Shown one piece after another: positions 44,885 to 55,094 of a stretch of DNA of 64,000 bases; within the stretch, counting starts at the first letter, position 1, and each line of letters begins with the position of its first letter. Source of the stretch: Candidatus Krumholzibacteriota bacterium (GTDB lineage Bacteria; Krumholzibacteriota; Krumholzibacteriia; LZORAL124-64-63); assembly GCA_024275485.1 (NCBI GenBank), contig JAJRZA010000076.1:35350-99349 (forward strand), written 5' to 3'. Under the pieces are notes generated by a model that was given only the letters and a program-made list of their open reading frames with translations, was not told the origin of the DNA and did not search any database. A program made the position numbers and the translations under genes.

Positions 44885-46781
44885 TTATCCGTTTTAAATA
44901 TACGACCAAGACAGCCATGTCTCCCGCCCTAACGCCATCAATACGGCCGGCTTGACCAAGATTCTGTGGGCGCACGCGGTCAAGTTTTTCCCTGGCCTCA
45001 AAACTAAGGGCCGTCATGTCCAGGTAATTCAAATCCCCTGGCAATTCGAGATTGTCAAGATGCTCCTGACTGTGAAGCAGTCGGTTTTGTTTGGCAATAT
45101 ATCCATCATAACGGATGTCTGTTTCCACCTGAAACATGGCCGACTCCACAAAGCCAGAATCGCCCACCTTGTTTAATAGTTTTTTGTATTCGAAACCGAA
45201 AGAGTTCCAGAAGTCTTCGCTGGTTCCGGGTTCGGCCCTCAGGGCGTCCCACCCCACCCCAGGAGAGCGAAAAAAATCGGCTACCGGGATCCGGCGCGAT
45301 TTTTCTTTCAGGAAAACGCTTTTCTTTCGAACGAGGGAATTGATCGCATCAATAAATTCCTGCCTTGAAGAAAGAATCGCTTCATCCTTACCTGGCAAAA
45401 GACCAACCTCAAGGGACAGGGCAAGCAGCCGGCTTTCGGTGTTGTCGCATCGCAAGCGAAGGCGGTGTTCTGCACGAGAAGTAAACATTCGATACGGTTC
45501 ATCAATTTCCTTGGTCACAAGATCGTCAACAAGCACTCCAATGTAGGCCTGATCGCGTTTAATATGCAGGGGATTTTTGCAATCAAGGGCCCTAACGGCA
45601 TTGATGCCGGCCACCAATCCCTGGGCCGCGGCTTCTTCATACCCCGAGGTACCAAGCAACTGGCCCGCCAGATACAGCCCCGAAACCCTTTTGGTTTCCA
45701 AAGAACGATGAACCTGCCACGAAGGAATGCTGTCATACTCGATGGCGTATCCCATGCGAATGAGCCGAGCCTTCTCCAGGCCAGGAATGGAGCGCACAAC
45801 GGCTTCCTGTACATCGGCCGGCAAGCTGGTGGAAAGTCCATTCACATAGACTTCCTGGCTGGACAGGCTTTCCGGTTCCAGAAACAACAGGTGGCGGTCC
45901 CTGTGGGCAAAACGAACAACCTTGTCTTCAATGGATGGACAATATCGTGGGCCCCGGCCATCGATAATGCCGCCAAACAGGGGTGATCGACCAAGGCTGG
46001 CCGAAATAATATCGTGGGTGCCCTGGTTGGTGTATGCCAAATGACAGTTAACCTGGGTTGGTGAAAAATTCCGGGTGCGAAAAGAAAACGGGGCGGGAGT
46101 TTCATCTCCGGGCTGAACCTGAAGTTGGGAAAAATCGATGCTGTTGCGATCGAGTCGTGGCGGTGTGCCGGTTTTCAAACGTCGCAACTTGAACCCAAGG
46201 TCCAACAAGCCGCGGCTGAGTTTTTCGCTGCTGGCGCTTCCTTCGCGCCCCCCGATGGATTGTTTTTCCCCAACATGCATCAGGCCCTTCAAGAATGTTC
46301 CGCTGCAAAGAACCACGCGGCCGGCGGCTATCTCTTGTCCAGACAACAACTTAACGCCAACAACCTTAAGTTCAGAGGGGGCGCTGGCGGAAGAAACAAG
46401 CAAACCACAAGCATCCCCCTCGACCACCTTGAGGTTACTTTGCCCCAGAACTGTTTCCATCATGTATTTCTGGTATTCGACCTTGTCCGCCTGTGCGCGC
46501 GGCGATTGAACCGCTGGGCCTTTTTTCAAATTCAAGGTGCGAAACTGGATGCCTGTTTTGTCGATGGCCATTCCCATCTCGCCACCAAGAACATCTATTT
46601 CCCGAACCAGGTGGCCTTTGCCAAGTCCACCGATGGCAGGATTGCAGGGCATGCGCCCAATGTCGTGCACGTCGTGGGTAACCAGAACAGTGTCGGCACC
46701 CAACCGGGCCGAAGCCAGGGCGGCCTCGATTCCGGCATGGCCGCCTCCAACCACCACGATGTCACAATCAAATCGATCCAC
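44847..46781 (-). CDS. mnmG: tRNA uridine 5-carboxymethylaminomethyl modification enzyme MnmG
   Basis: A 644-residue FAD- and NADH-binding enzyme that with MnmE modifies wobble U34 of tRNAs. The FAD site VVVGGGHAGIEAA is at residues 9-21, and IGGLGKGHLVREID and GTPPRLDRNSIDF follow in the expected order. It starts with GTG at 46781, with GAAGGAAG eight bases upstream. Length is normal for the family. Confidence 0.96.
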   Translation of the reverse strand: MDRFDCDIVVVGGGHAGIEAALASARLGADTVLVTHDVHDIGRMPCNPAIGGLGKGHLVREIDVLGGEMGMAIDKTGIQFRTLNLKKGPAVQSPRAQADKVEYQKYMMETVLGQSNLKVVEGDACGLLVSSASAPSELKVVGVKLLSGQEIAAGRVVLCSGTFLKGLMHVGEKQSIGGREGSASSEKLSRGLLDLGFKLRRLKTGTPPRLDRNSIDFSQLQVQPGDETPAPFSFRTRNFSPTQVNCHLAYTNQGTHDIISASLGRSPLFGGIIDGRGPRYCPSIEDKVVRFAHRDRHLLFLEPESLSSQEVYVNGLSTSLPADVQEAVVRSIPGLEKARLIRMGYAIEYDSIPSWQVHRSLETKRVSGLYLAGQLLGTSGYEEAAAQGLVAGINAVRALDCKNPLHIKRDQAYIGVLVDDLVTKEIDEPYRMFTSRAEHRLRLRCDNTESRLLALSLEVGLLPGKDEAILSSRQEFIDAINSLVRKKSVFLKEKSRRIPVADFFRSPGVGWDALRAEPGTSEDFWNSFGFEYKKLLNKVGDSGFVESAMFQVETDIRYDGYIAKQNRLLHSQEHLDNLELPGDLNYLDMTALSFEAREKLDRVRPQNLGQAGRIDGVRAGDMAVLVVYLKRINENETGREFTGE

Positions 46782-46838
46782 GAGATATCTTCCTTCATCA
46801 AGGCCTTTAGCAGGTAAAGCTGCCCGGCCCCCTGCTGG

Positions 46839-48230
46839 TCACTTTCCAATACAAAAGCGTGAAAAAACGGATTCAAGCAATTGCTCTGAAAAAACACGCC
46901 CCGAAATTTCGCCCAATTGCGCAAGGATTGAAGCCAACAGGGTGCCCACAACCTCGTCACCGGGCATGCATTCCGGGTCTTTGTATTCTTCCAGCAACAA
47001 TCTCAGTTCCGCCCGGCTGGATTCAAGCTTGAATCGGTGCCGTTCATTGATCACAACGCCCAGGGAAACAGCTTTGTTCAATTCGAATTTTTCCACCGCC
47101 TGGTCCAGCTTGGCCCAAAGCTCCTCCACTCCTGAATGATCCACGCTGGAGGTGCAAACAGCGCCTTTTTCCACCAGGGAAATTTGGGACCTGGAGAGCA
47201 AATCACACTTGGTGACGATGGGCAATACCATCATGGCAGACGAATCTTCCAATCCGGTCTCGCTACCCAGGCCCGTGTCCCCGGCCAAATGAAGAGACAA
47301 AACAATGTCCGCGCGACGAACAGCATCCCGCGTTCTTTCGATACCCTTGTTTTCAACTCGTCCGGAAGTGAGTCGCAATCCAGCAGTGTCATGGAAGACA
47401 AAAACACGACCCTGCCGAACAACCCGAGATGAAACAACATCCCTGGTCGTACCTGCTTCATCGTCAACAATGGCCCTGTCCGTACCAACCAATTCGTTGA
47501 ACAGGGAGCTCTTGCCAACGTTGGGCGCGCCTTGCAAAACCACCTGGATTCCATCACGCAAAAGTCGGCCGGCGGGGGCCAGCGCCAACAAATTGGTGAT
47601 CTCTTCAATGGATTTTTTCAAAATGCCCGCAACCTCTCCCGGGTCAACTTCGGGAACCTCGTCATCAAGAAATTCCAGCCCGCCCTCCATGTGCGAAAGC
47701 AGTTTCAGAAGGGGTTTTTCAATCTCCACAAGCTGGCGGTTCAAGCCGCCCAGCAATTGTCGGATGGCGGCGCGGGCGGCAATTTCACTCTCGGCGTGGA
47801 TCAGATCGGCCACCGCCTCGGCCTGGTCCAGGCTCATTTTTCCATGGAGAAAAGCACGCCGGGTGAATTCGCCGGCGGTGGCGGGGCGCGCCCCGGCAGA
47901 ACGACAGGCGGCGACCACAAGGCGGGAAACAACCGTCCCGCCGTGGCAATAAAACTCAACTGTGTCTTCGCCGGTGAAGCTGTTGGGGGCCAGCATCGGC
48001 AGTGCGATTACTTGATCCACAACCGCCTCATGTGAAGAACTGTTGTTTTTTTTGCATCCCGGTGTTGACAGTATACCGTATACCGCGCGGTGGCTGGCTG
48101 AATCCCTTCCCAGGCCCGGACTGAAAACACGATTGGCAATGGCCACGGCGTCGGCTCCACTGAGGCGAACGACCGCAAGACCGCCGCTTCCTTCCGGGGT
48201 CGCAATGGCAACAATTGTTTCATCAAACAT
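46839..48230 (-). CDS. mnmE: tRNA modification GTPase MnmE
   Basis: A 463-residue tetrahydrofolate- and GTP-dependent partner of MnmG. It has the N-terminal MFDETIVAIATPEGSGGLAV, the GTPase P-loop GAPNVGKSS near residue 225, and DEAGTTRD and TKCD loops. The C-terminal CIGK (C460-K463) is the catalytic CxGK motif. It lies 57 bases upstream of mnmG. Confidence 0.96.
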   Translation of the reverse strand: MFDETIVAIATPEGSGGLAVVRLSGADAVAIANRVFSPGLGRDSASHRAVYGILSTPGCKKNNSSSHEAVVDQVIALPMLAPNSFTGEDTVEFYCHGGTVVSRLVVAACRSAGARPATAGEFTRRAFLHGKMSLDQAEAVADLIHAESEIAARAAIRQLLGGLNRQLVEIEKPLLKLLSHMEGGLEFLDDEVPEVDPGEVAGILKKSIEEITNLLALAPAGRLLRDGIQVVLQGAPNVGKSSLFNELVGTDRAIVDDEAGTTRDVVSSRVVRQGRVFVFHDTAGLRLTSGRVENKGIERTRDAVRRADIVLSLHLAGDTGLGSETGLEDSSAMMVLPIVTKCDLLSRSQISLVEKGAVCTSSVDHSGVEELWAKLDQAVEKFELNKAVSLGVVINERHRFKLESSRAELRLLLEEYKDPECMPGDEVVGTLLASILAQLGEISGRVFSEQLLESVFSRFCIGK

Positions 48231-48310
48231 TTCAGATCCTTGAGCTCTTGGTGCACGAAAAAAGAGGGCGGCGCAACAAGCACCGCCCCAACGTGCCGAC
48301 AGGAAAGGGA

Positions 48311-49891
48311 TCAGGCTTCAGGCCGTTCATCCATATCGGGGCCTTCAAATTCATTACCGGCGGCGGCCTCGTTACTGTCGATCGTCACTTCAGAATCCAC
48401 AACGGGCTCGGCGGCGTAAGACGAGCCCTGGGCCGCGGCTTCATCGGTGGCGGCTTCGTCCGCTGCGGCTTCATCTTTATCGCCGTGGTCAAAGGCAATT
48501 ACTACATGACGGCCACGGTGACTGTCCATGGTGAAAGTTCGCATGTCTTCATATTCCTCAACAGCCAAATGAACAATGCGGCGCTCCCGGGCATTCATGG
48601 GTTCTACATGATAGGTCTTTCCGGATTCCCGTATTTGACCCACCGCGTCCTCCACTCTTTCGAGCAGGCTTTCGTGCCGACGCAGGCGATAGTTGTTGAT
48701 GTCCAGATTCATGCGGACCCGGTCGCCGACAGCGTTGCTCGCCATGCGCTCAACAAGGTGTTCCACCGAATCAATGGTGGCGCCATGGCGGCCGATCAAC
48801 ATGCCGGCGCTGTCGTCGCCGGTGATGACGCGAATTTGACGATACTCCCCGTCTTTCACTTCACAACGGGCAGGAAAACCGGCTCGAGCCAAAAGCCCGG
48901 TGGTCATTTCTTCCAGCGTGTTGTTAAGGTTTTCGGGATCGATGTCGCGGGTTGGATTGGCGTATTTTCCGGCGCTGATACCAGTGGCAATAATTTCATC
49001 CGGGGGGTTGTTGGCAACACGAGCTGCTCTTGAAGCCTGGCGCTCCGGCGGAAACTTGTTGCCGCGGCCTTCCTGGGCTCTTGGCTGTTCGAATTCATCG
49101 TGACGGGTTGGCCCTTCGGGTGTTTCCGGACGACTGGGCTTGGCGTTTCGGTCCTGGCGGGGGCGGCGCTCCTCGCGGGGTTGTCTGTCCTGTCGGGGCT
49201 GGCGCTCCGGCCGAGCCGGTCGAGACTCATTAACTTGTTGCTTTTCTTTGGTTTGTTGGGGTTGTTGCTGGGCTGTTTCCTGCCGTGCCGGCCGGCTTCG
49301 CCGTTGATTTCTTGATCGTTTTTGCTCGCTGTTGGCGTTATCCCGCTGGTCCACTGCAGGTTGTTCCTGGTTCTGGGCACTACGGGTATCCTGCCTGCTG
49401 CCGCCCTGCTGGTGACCTGGGCGCTGATTGCGAGGACGGCGGCTGTTGCGGTTTTTGTTACGGCTGTTGCTTTGGTCGCCGCGCCCCTGGCCCTTCTGTT
49501 GGTTGTTCGACCGCTTCTGACCCTCAGGAGAGGCCCCGTCGTCCTGGGGAGCAGCAGCGTTTCTTGGCGGCTGTTCGTTTCGTCCTGAATTGTTGCGGCG
49601 TGATCCCTCACGGCTGCCGCGGCCGCCACGAGGGCTGCGGCCGGATCCGGTCTCTTCACCAAATTCATGGGCTTCGGTTTTACCCGGGTCGCGGCGGGCA
49701 CCGCGGCGGCGGCTCCTCTTGCGGGTTACTTCGACTTTGGCCGGGTGGCCGCCGATTAAACCCAGGAAACCGCCCCTGGGTTCTTCCAAAACCGTTACAT
49801 CCACTTCGTCGCGGCGAGCGCCGAGGCGCAAAAGGGCTTCGTTGACGGCATCGTCAACAGTTTTGCCCTGTGTTTCCAGCTTTTCGTTCAT
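48311..49891 (-). CDS. jag: Jag/KhpB-type RNA-binding protein with long disordered linker
   Basis: A 526-residue protein, more than twice the usual length. Residues 1-60 form the Jag_N domain (TQGKTVDDAVNEALLRLGA). About 60-295 is low-complexity, rich in Arg, Gln, Asn, Gly and Pro. Then come a KH domain (GxxG as IGRHG near 368) and an R3H domain (NARERRIVHLAV, about 405-467). An acidic tail with DEAAADEAATDEAAA closes the protein. It binds RNA and in other bacteria helps cell elongation. Its start codon region abuts yidC through an ATGA overlap. Confidence 0.92.
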   Translation of the reverse strand: MNEKLETQGKTVDDAVNEALLRLGARRDEVDVTVLEEPRGGFLGLIGGHPAKVEVTRKRSRRRGARRDPGKTEAHEFGEETGSGRSPRGGRGSREGSRRNNSGRNEQPPRNAAAPQDDGASPEGQKRSNNQQKGQGRGDQSNSRNKNRNSRRPRNQRPGHQQGGSRQDTRSAQNQEQPAVDQRDNANSEQKRSRNQRRSRPARQETAQQQPQQTKEKQQVNESRPARPERQPRQDRQPREERRPRQDRNAKPSRPETPEGPTRHDEFEQPRAQEGRGNKFPPERQASRAARVANNPPDEIIATGISAGKYANPTRDIDPENLNNTLEEMTTGLLARAGFPARCEVKDGEYRQIRVITGDDSAGMLIGRHGATIDSVEHLVERMASNAVGDRVRMNLDINNYRLRRHESLLERVEDAVGQIRESGKTYHVEPMNARERRIVHLAVEEYEDMRTFTMDSHRGRHVVIAFDHGDKDEAAADEAATDEAAAQGSSYAAEPVVDSEVTIDSNEAAAGNEFEGPDMDERPEA

Positions 49892-51678
49892 GATGTTTGT
49901 ACTCCTTGCTTGGGTGCCGCCTGTGAATGAATTCTCCAGGATTGGTACACCTGCATGATGGTGTTGACGAGCCAGTAAAGGACCAGTCCCGACGGCATGT
50001 TGTAAAAGATGAAGACCATGACCAGCGGCAGCATCGTATTCATGGCGGCCATCTGGCCACCGCCCGTGCTGGGGGTCAGCTTGGTCTGAAAGTACATGGC
50101 AACGGACATCAGGATCGGCAGGACATTGAAATCTCCACCCAACAAGGGAAGCTCAAAGGGCAGCTGGAAAAGTGAATCCGGCTGCGACAGGTCCGTGATC
50201 CAGGCCACAAAGGGCTGGCCGCGCAATGCAATGGTGTGATTCAAGGCCTGATACAGGGCAAAGAAGACCGGCATCTGAACAAGCATGGGCAAACAACCGG
50301 CCAAAGGATTTACTTTTTCTTCCTTGTAAAGCTTCATGGTTGCCTGATTCAGCTTGTCTTTGTCATTCTTGTACTTTTCCTGAATCTCCTTGATTTTGGG
50401 CTGAATTTCCTGCATCCGCTTCATGGACGTGGTCTGGGCCTTGGACAGAGGATAAAAGGCCAGCTTTGTTGCCACCGAGAACAGGATGATGATGATCCCG
50501 TAGTTGGGAATGAAGCCGTGCAGCCAACTCATCAACGACAGAACCAGGCCGGACAGGGGGCGAATAATTTTCATTCCCAGGTCGATGCCCTTATCAAGGT
50601 TCTGTCCATAAACCAGCACCAGATCACGGTCGCCAGGACCAATGAAAAGGTGCAAACGAGCCATGGCAATTTCGGTGCCGTTGCCGCGCAACGCAGGCAC
50701 ATCAATAGCCCAGGACTGGGCCAACAGGTCCTTGTCTCCACTCAACCGTATCGTTCCCTCCACGACGTTACCGTCGTCCTGGGGAACAATTCCGAAAATA
50801 GTAAAATATTTGTTTTGGACGCCGGCATAGTGCACAGAGCCGTGGTAGGTTCCCTGAACCTTTTCGACGCTCTTGGCCAAACCGTTTTGCTTTTTCGCCT
50901 CGAACTGGTCCCCAACCATGGCAAGGGAGCGCATGGCCGGTTTTTCCATCTTTTCGATGCGTTCGGTCATGGTGATGCCCTGGTTCCAGCCAAACCGGAA
51001 CTCCTGCGGACTGCCCAGCAGATTCAGGGATTGGCGGGAAAGATCCTCGTTGGTGGAATCAAGCACATATTCCACCACCATCCCGTAGGTTTCGGGATCA
51101 AAGGTGATGACCTTGTGCACGACCAGCCCGCCAAGGGTTTCTGCCACCATATCAACGGATCGTGGCCCCTGGCCCTCATGAACCATCAGGTCGCCGACAA
51201 AATCAAAACTGAAGTTAGCCTGGCCGAGATTCATTTCGCCGCCACGAAAAATGATGGCGTCCAGGCCGTTGTCGGGGATCTGGGCGGGCACCAACTGAAC
51301 CGGTCCACCAGAATAATGATCGTGCGCCAGTGTTTCAAAACTGATGATGCGGCCACCGTGGCTGGAAAGAACCAGGCGGTACAGTGGAGTGGTCACCGTC
51401 AGTGTTTTTTCAACAGGGCCGGGCTTCAACAAAAGGGCCTGTTCAGCCGATTCGGGGCCTGCGGAAGAAAACTCCACCGGCAGCGGTTCCCGGGGTTTTT
51501 CCTGCGCGGCGGCTGGAATTGGCTCAACGGCCTGCTCAATGGAAGAATTGTCCATCGCCGCCGTGGTGTCAGCACTTTCCGGTTGGGGCGATGGAGGAAA
51601 AATCTTCGGCATTATGTACTGGGAGCCGACTAAAATCAGAAAGATCAAAACAAAAGCAAGACCTGTGCGCCTATCCAT
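49888..51678 (-). CDS. yidC: Membrane protein insertase YidC
   Basis: A 596-residue insertase. ATG 51678 ([18 protein letters not shown]) is chosen because GGAG precedes it and earlier in-frame starts add non-family residues. After the N-terminal helix comes a large periplasmic beta-sandwich (P1), as in Gram-negative YidC. The five-helix core follows ([38 protein letters not shown]). The short C-terminus lacks a long basic tail. It inserts small membrane proteins such as AtpE. Confidence 0.95.
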   Translation of the reverse strand: MDRRTGLAFVLIFLILVGSQYIMPKIFPPSPQPESADTTAAMDNSSIEQAVEPIPAAAQEKPREPLPVEFSSAGPESAEQALLLKPGPVEKTLTVTTPLYRLVLSSHGGRIISFETLAHDHYSGGPVQLVPAQIPDNGLDAIIFRGGEMNLGQANFSFDFVGDLMVHEGQGPRSVDMVAETLGGLVVHKVITFDPETYGMVVEYVLDSTNEDLSRQSLNLLGSPQEFRFGWNQGITMTERIEKMEKPAMRSLAMVGDQFEAKKQNGLAKSVEKVQGTYHGSVHYAGVQNKYFTIFGIVPQDDGNVVEGTIRLSGDKDLLAQSWAIDVPALRGNGTEIAMARLHLFIGPGDRDLVLVYGQNLDKGIDLGMKIIRPLSGLVLSLMSWLHGFIPNYGIIIILFSVATKLAFYPLSKAQTTSMKRMQEIQPKIKEIQEKYKNDKDKLNQATMKLYKEEKVNPLAGCLPMLVQMPVFFALYQALNHTIALRGQPFVAWITDLSQPDSLFQLPFELPLLGGDFNVLPILMSVAMYFQTKLTPSTGGGQMAAMNTMLPLVMVFIFYNMPSGLVLYWLVNTIMQVYQSWRIHSQAAPKQGVQTS

Positions 51679-51961
51679 GGGCGGAATCTCCATTGTGACT
51701 AGTTGAATTGGTGAGGGAACCTTGATTTCCCACGGAAGAACTACAATTTGCCGGGGGTACGAGATCCACTCCGCCAGGATGCCACGGGTGGCAACGCACA
51801 ACGCGGCGGATCGTCAACCAAGTGCCCCGGAGAAAGCCGTGCGTTTGGTACGCCTCAGCTCCATAAGCGGAACAGCTGGGATGAAACCGGCAAGTGGAAG
51901 GTAGCACCGGCGAAATGACTCGCCGGTACACCTGAATCAGAAAATATGGCACATGCCACAT
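51671..51961 (-). CDS. yidD: Membrane protein insertion efficiency factor YidD
   Basis: A 96-residue protein. The family core is intact: [31 protein letters not shown] and RCHPWHPGG with conserved cysteines. An amphipathic N-terminal helix attaches it to the inner membrane near YidC. The last 20 residues extend past the core, and the end overlaps yidC by eight bases. Confidence 0.93.
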   Translation of the reverse strand: MWHVPYFLIQVYRRVISPVLPSTCRFHPSCSAYGAEAYQTHGFLRGTWLTIRRVVRCHPWHPGGVDLVPPANCSSSVGNQGSLTNSTSHNGDSAHG

Positions 51962-52138
51962 ACAATACCCGCTGGTGACCCGCCTCTGGACTGAAATGCC
52001 TGCCTAAGCCAGGCGAGGCAATGAGACACCCGTTAGGAGGTTGTTGCCGAATTCGGCAAATCAATCGGGAGACCGAGAGTAAATACCATCGAAAAAGCCG
52101 GTCCCATAAATCAGGAACATACGGCTTGCCCCCGGGCT

Positions 52139-52537
52139 TCAGCCGTCGTTTAACAAGGTGTCCAGTTCGTCCCTGACTTCAAGGGCTGTTGCACGCAAAA
52201 TACGGTGCCGAGCGACCAGGACGACCCAAAGACCGGTTTCTCCATCTCCTGATTGATTTGCGGGAGATGTGTCTCCCGTTGAGGTCGGAAAGAACCTCTC
52301 GCATATGCCATCGATTTCGGCTTGGTTACCCAATCGACCATTCCTGCGCGCTTCCCGCAACAGGCGTTTGGCCCGGTTTCTTTGCACAGCACCGCCCACC
52401 TTGCGACTGGCCACCACCGCGCTACCGAAATCATTGGCTGTCAACAGGTATACGACAACCAGGCGACCAACTTTTTTGGTGCCGTTGCCGTAAACCTTTT
52501 GGAATTCTCTTTGTTTTGTCAACGACCGCCAATTCAT
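52139..52537 (-). CDS. rnpA: Ribonuclease P protein component
   Basis: A 132-residue RNA-binding subunit of RNase P. ATG 52537 is preferred over TTG 52543. The RNR signature KVGGAVQRNRAKRLLREARR is clear. An insert of about 20 residues (TSTGDTSPANQSGDGET) separates it from the last strand, more than in most homologues. It lies directly after rpmH in the conserved order. Confidence 0.92.
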   Translation of the reverse strand: MNWRSLTKQREFQKVYGNGTKKVGRLVVVYLLTANDFGSAVVASRKVGGAVQRNRAKRLLREARRNGRLGNQAEIDGICERFFPTSTGDTSPANQSGDGETGLWVVLVARHRILRATALEVRDELDTLLNDG

Positions 52538-52590
52538 ATCCAAAGCCCGTCATGGGAAGAAAAAAGAATCGGGGGTCTCAATAAAAGGCC

Positions 52591-52725
52591 TTAGGCACTG
52601 ACGCGCTTGCGCCCTTTGGCCCGACGACGCTTGAGAATCAGGCGACCGGCCTTGGTGGACATCCGCTTCCGGAAACCGTGCCGGTGAGCTCTTTTCACAT
52701 TGCTGGGCTGAAATGTCCGTTTCAC
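52591..52725 (-). CDS. rpmH: 50S ribosomal protein L34
   Basis: A 44-residue basic protein that opens [18 protein letters not shown] and continues with [18 protein letters not shown]. This is the complete L34 family pattern. It uses a GTG start at 52725 with GGAGAG about six bases upstream. It is the first gene of the leftward origin operon. Confidence 0.97.
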   Translation of the reverse strand: MKRTFQPSNVKRAHRHGFRKRMSTKAGRLILKRRRAKGRKRVSA

Positions 52726-52760
52726 GGATCTCTCCTTTTGAGTATTTGATTCAGCCGAAA

Positions 52761-52789
52761 AGGTTAACGAAACAATACCACATTGTCAA
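52761..52789 (-). promoter_or_regulatory. Candidate promoter for rpmH
   Basis: On the minus strand a perfect TTGACA (52784-52789) is followed, after 17 bases, by TAACCT (52761-52766), a weak -10. It lies 36 bases upstream of the rpmH start and next to a DnaA box at 52803, which could couple expression to initiation. Confidence 0.55.
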
Positions 52790-52802
52790 GAAAAACAACC
52801 AG

Positions 52803-53131
52803 TTATCCACACCCAGGGCCTGAAAAAATTAAGTCGTCCGTCCCCAAAAAAATTCGCGGCTTTCCGGGAGCGTATTTGCAATGGAGCTATGGGAAAATCT
52901 AGATTTCAACAAACAAACAAGTTAGCCGGGATGAAGATTTTTCCTGGAAGAATTCGCTTGATGCCCTCCAGGGACCATGCTAACTTTCCCCCACATGAAG
53001 ACAATCAAAAAACAGGGCCCGTTGGTTATCCACACTCGTTGAATTATGTGGGTAATTTTTTGGTCTTCGGTGGTTTGTTTTTATTACTCGATGAAAGACT
53101 GTGGTTTATTTAGTTTCTTTGGTGTGGATAA
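52803..53131. other. DnaA-box cluster upstream of dnaA (left origin part)
   Basis: Perfect TTATCCACA boxes lie at 52803-52811 (plus), 53026-53034 (plus) and 53123-53131 (minus). A one-mismatch box lies at 53047-53055 (minus). They occupy the 468-base rpmH-dnaA gap, which has no credible gene. They may form half of a bipartite origin or autoregulate dnaA. Confidence 0.8.
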
Positions 53132-53193
53132 CTAGCCCCACAAACTCGGGAAATTAAAGAAAACAGAACTTACCAACACTCTGGAGTTCCCCT

Positions 53194-54651
53194 GTGATTA
53201 ATCTGGATTCTTATTGGCCGGAAATCCTGGATGTTGTTCGTCAAAAAATCCCCCAACAAACTTTTAATACCTGGTTTCTACCGCTCTTTCCGGAAAATAG
53301 TGAAAACGGAGATCTCAAAGTAGGGTGTCCCAATCATTTTTTTATGGATTGGTTCAGCGAACATCATCTTTCTGCTCTCAATGAGGCAGGGTCCGCTTAT
53401 TTTGGTAAAAATATACTGTTCAGCTTAAAGGTGGATGAAAAGAAAAAACAAGAAAACCAATCGGATTTTCTGAAGGAAATCGGTGCCGATTCTTCAATCG
53501 AGACAGCCGCGGGCGGTCAAACAATCCTCTCCCAGGCAAATCCTCTGCAGGGTTCTGGTTTTTTGACCACGGTTCCGGCTGCCGCCAAAGTTCAACCCAT
53601 GTCGCAAGCCCTGCCGGTCAAGAATAATAATCTCAATCCCGACTACACTTTTCAAAACTTTGTGGTGGGCTCCGGAACAGATCTGGCCTTCGCGGCAGCC
53701 ACCGCCATCGCCAACAACCCGGGCTTGCATTTCAACCCTCTTTTTATTCACGGGGGCACCGGATTAGGTAAAACACACCTGATGCAGGCCATTGGCATCG
53801 AAATAATGCGCCAAAGACCGGATCGACGCATTTGTTACGTTACCGCCGAACACTTCATGAATGATCTCATTGGATCCATCCGGGACAACCGCACGCCCGA
53901 ATTCAAGTTGAAATACCGCAGTATGGACGTGCTTTTAGTGGACGATGTGGCTTTCCTCGCCGGCAAAGAGAGCACCCAGGAAGAGTTTTTCCATACTTTC
54001 AACGCCTTGTATGACCTCAAAAAACAAATTGTACTCACTTCGGATCGATCACCCAAAGAAATAGCCACCTTGGAAGAGCGGTTGCGGTCGCGCTTTGAGT
54101 GGGGCCTGATCACTGACATCCAAGCGCCAAACCTAGAAACGCGCATTGCAATTTTGAAGCGAAAAATTGAGGTCAACCACATCTATATCACTGATGAGGT
54201 GGTTTCTTACATTGCAGAAAATGTAACCGACAACATCAGAAGGCTTGAGGGGGCGCTGATCCGCCTTTTGGCTTTCGCGAGTCTGACCGGGCGTGAAATT
54301 TCCCTGGAAATGGCCTCAGAGGTTCTCTCCTCCTTTTTTCAGGGAAATTCAACCGGACCTGTAAAGATTGCCGATGTCATGACCATTGTTGCTGAATGCA
54401 CGGACGTGACCGTCGATCAACTAAAGTCCAAACGACGCACCCAGGACCTGGCCCGGGCCCGGCAGATCGCGATGAATTTGGCCAGAGACATGACCGGCGC
54501 CTCTCTCAATCAAATTGGTCGGGCCTTCGGCGGCCGGGACCACAGCACCGTTTCCTACGCCTGCAACAAGATCCAGACGGACATGGACAGCGATCCACGC
54601 TTCCGTGGTGTCGTGCGCAATATGAAGGATAAGATTCGCGGTCAGCAATAG
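53194..54651 (+). CDS. dnaA: Chromosomal replication initiator DnaA
   Basis: A 485-residue AAA+ initiator with GTG start at 53194. Domain I opens YWPEILDVVRQKIPQQTFNTWF. A variable linker of about 60 residues follows. Domain III has the P-loop GGTGLGKTH and VDDVAFLAGKE Walker B. Domain IV has the DNA-binding signature GGRDHSTVSYACNKI. It binds the boxes on both sides and opens the origin. Confidence 0.98.
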   Translation: MINLDSYWPEILDVVRQKIPQQTFNTWFLPLFPENSENGDLKVGCPNHFFMDWFSEHHLSALNEAGSAYFGKNILFSLKVDEKKKQENQSDFLKEIGADSSIETAAGGQTILSQANPLQGSGFLTTVPAAAKVQPMSQALPVKNNNLNPDYTFQNFVVGSGTDLAFAAATAIANNPGLHFNPLFIHGGTGLGKTHLMQAIGIEIMRQRPDRRICYVTAEHFMNDLIGSIRDNRTPEFKLKYRSMDVLLVDDVAFLAGKESTQEEFFHTFNALYDLKKQIVLTSDRSPKEIATLEERLRSRFEWGLITDIQAPNLETRIAILKRKIEVNHIYITDEVVSYIAENVTDNIRRLEGALIRLLAFASLTGREISLEMASEVLSSFFQGNSTGPVKIADVMTIVAECTDVTVDQLKSKRRTQDLARARQIAMNLARDMTGASLNQIGRAFGGRDHSTVSYACNKIQTDMDSDPRFRGVVRNMKDKIRGQQ

Positions 54652-54702
54652 ACACTGCAGTCCCTATCTGTCATTGTCCCATTTATTAAAGAGAACACAA
54701 CC

Positions 54703-54746
54703 AACCCGCCCGGCCCGGATTTCATTCCCGACAGGCGGGTTTTTTA
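54703..54746 (+). terminator. Intrinsic terminator after dnaA
   Basis: AACCCGCC (54703-54710) pairs with GGCGGGTT (54734-54741), followed by a run of T to 54745. It is 51 bases after the dnaA stop and separates dnaA from the DnaA-box cluster. Confidence 0.85.
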
Positions 54747-54771
54747 CAGCAAATAACAACTGAAAAACATC

Positions 54772-55030
54772 TTTTCCACATCTTTTTCCATAGGATAAAA
54801 TTGGGGATAACTGTTGGCAACATCCGTAAAAAAACTCCCTGCCGGGGAAAAGTATTTACTCCTGTGGATAAGGGTGGATAACCACTTTATTTTTCACCGG
54901 GTTTATCCACACACCAAACCCCTTTCTGTGCCCTTTAATCCAGGAATTAAGGAGATTAAAGGAAGGTTACCAAAGTTACCAACACTCCTATATCTTCTAC
55001 TGTATTTACTTATAAATAATAGAAAAGAGA
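54772..55030. other. Putative oriC core between dnaA and dnaN
   Basis: Perfect DnaA boxes at 54863-54871 (minus) and 54903-54911 (plus) are accompanied by one-mismatch boxes at 54772-54780, 54802-54810 and 54873-54881. An AT-rich stretch at about 54985-55030 follows, suitable as the duplex-unwinding element. With the boxes left of dnaA this resembles a bipartite origin. Confidence 0.8.
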
Positions 55031-55094
55031 AGAGGGTCGGGGGATAACCAAACTCCTTGCTTCCAAAGCAATGATCTCCTATCATGGCCATCCT

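Noticed and set aside
50236..51633. Plus-strand frame of 465 codons
   Set aside because: Antisense to yidC.
52889..53113. 74-codon frame between rpmH and dnaA
   Set aside because: It spans DnaA boxes, has a poorly spaced ribosome binding site and resembles no known protein.
54814..55047. 77-codon frame between dnaA and dnaN
   Set aside because: It covers the DnaA-box cluster and AT-rich segment of the origin; no ribosome binding site.
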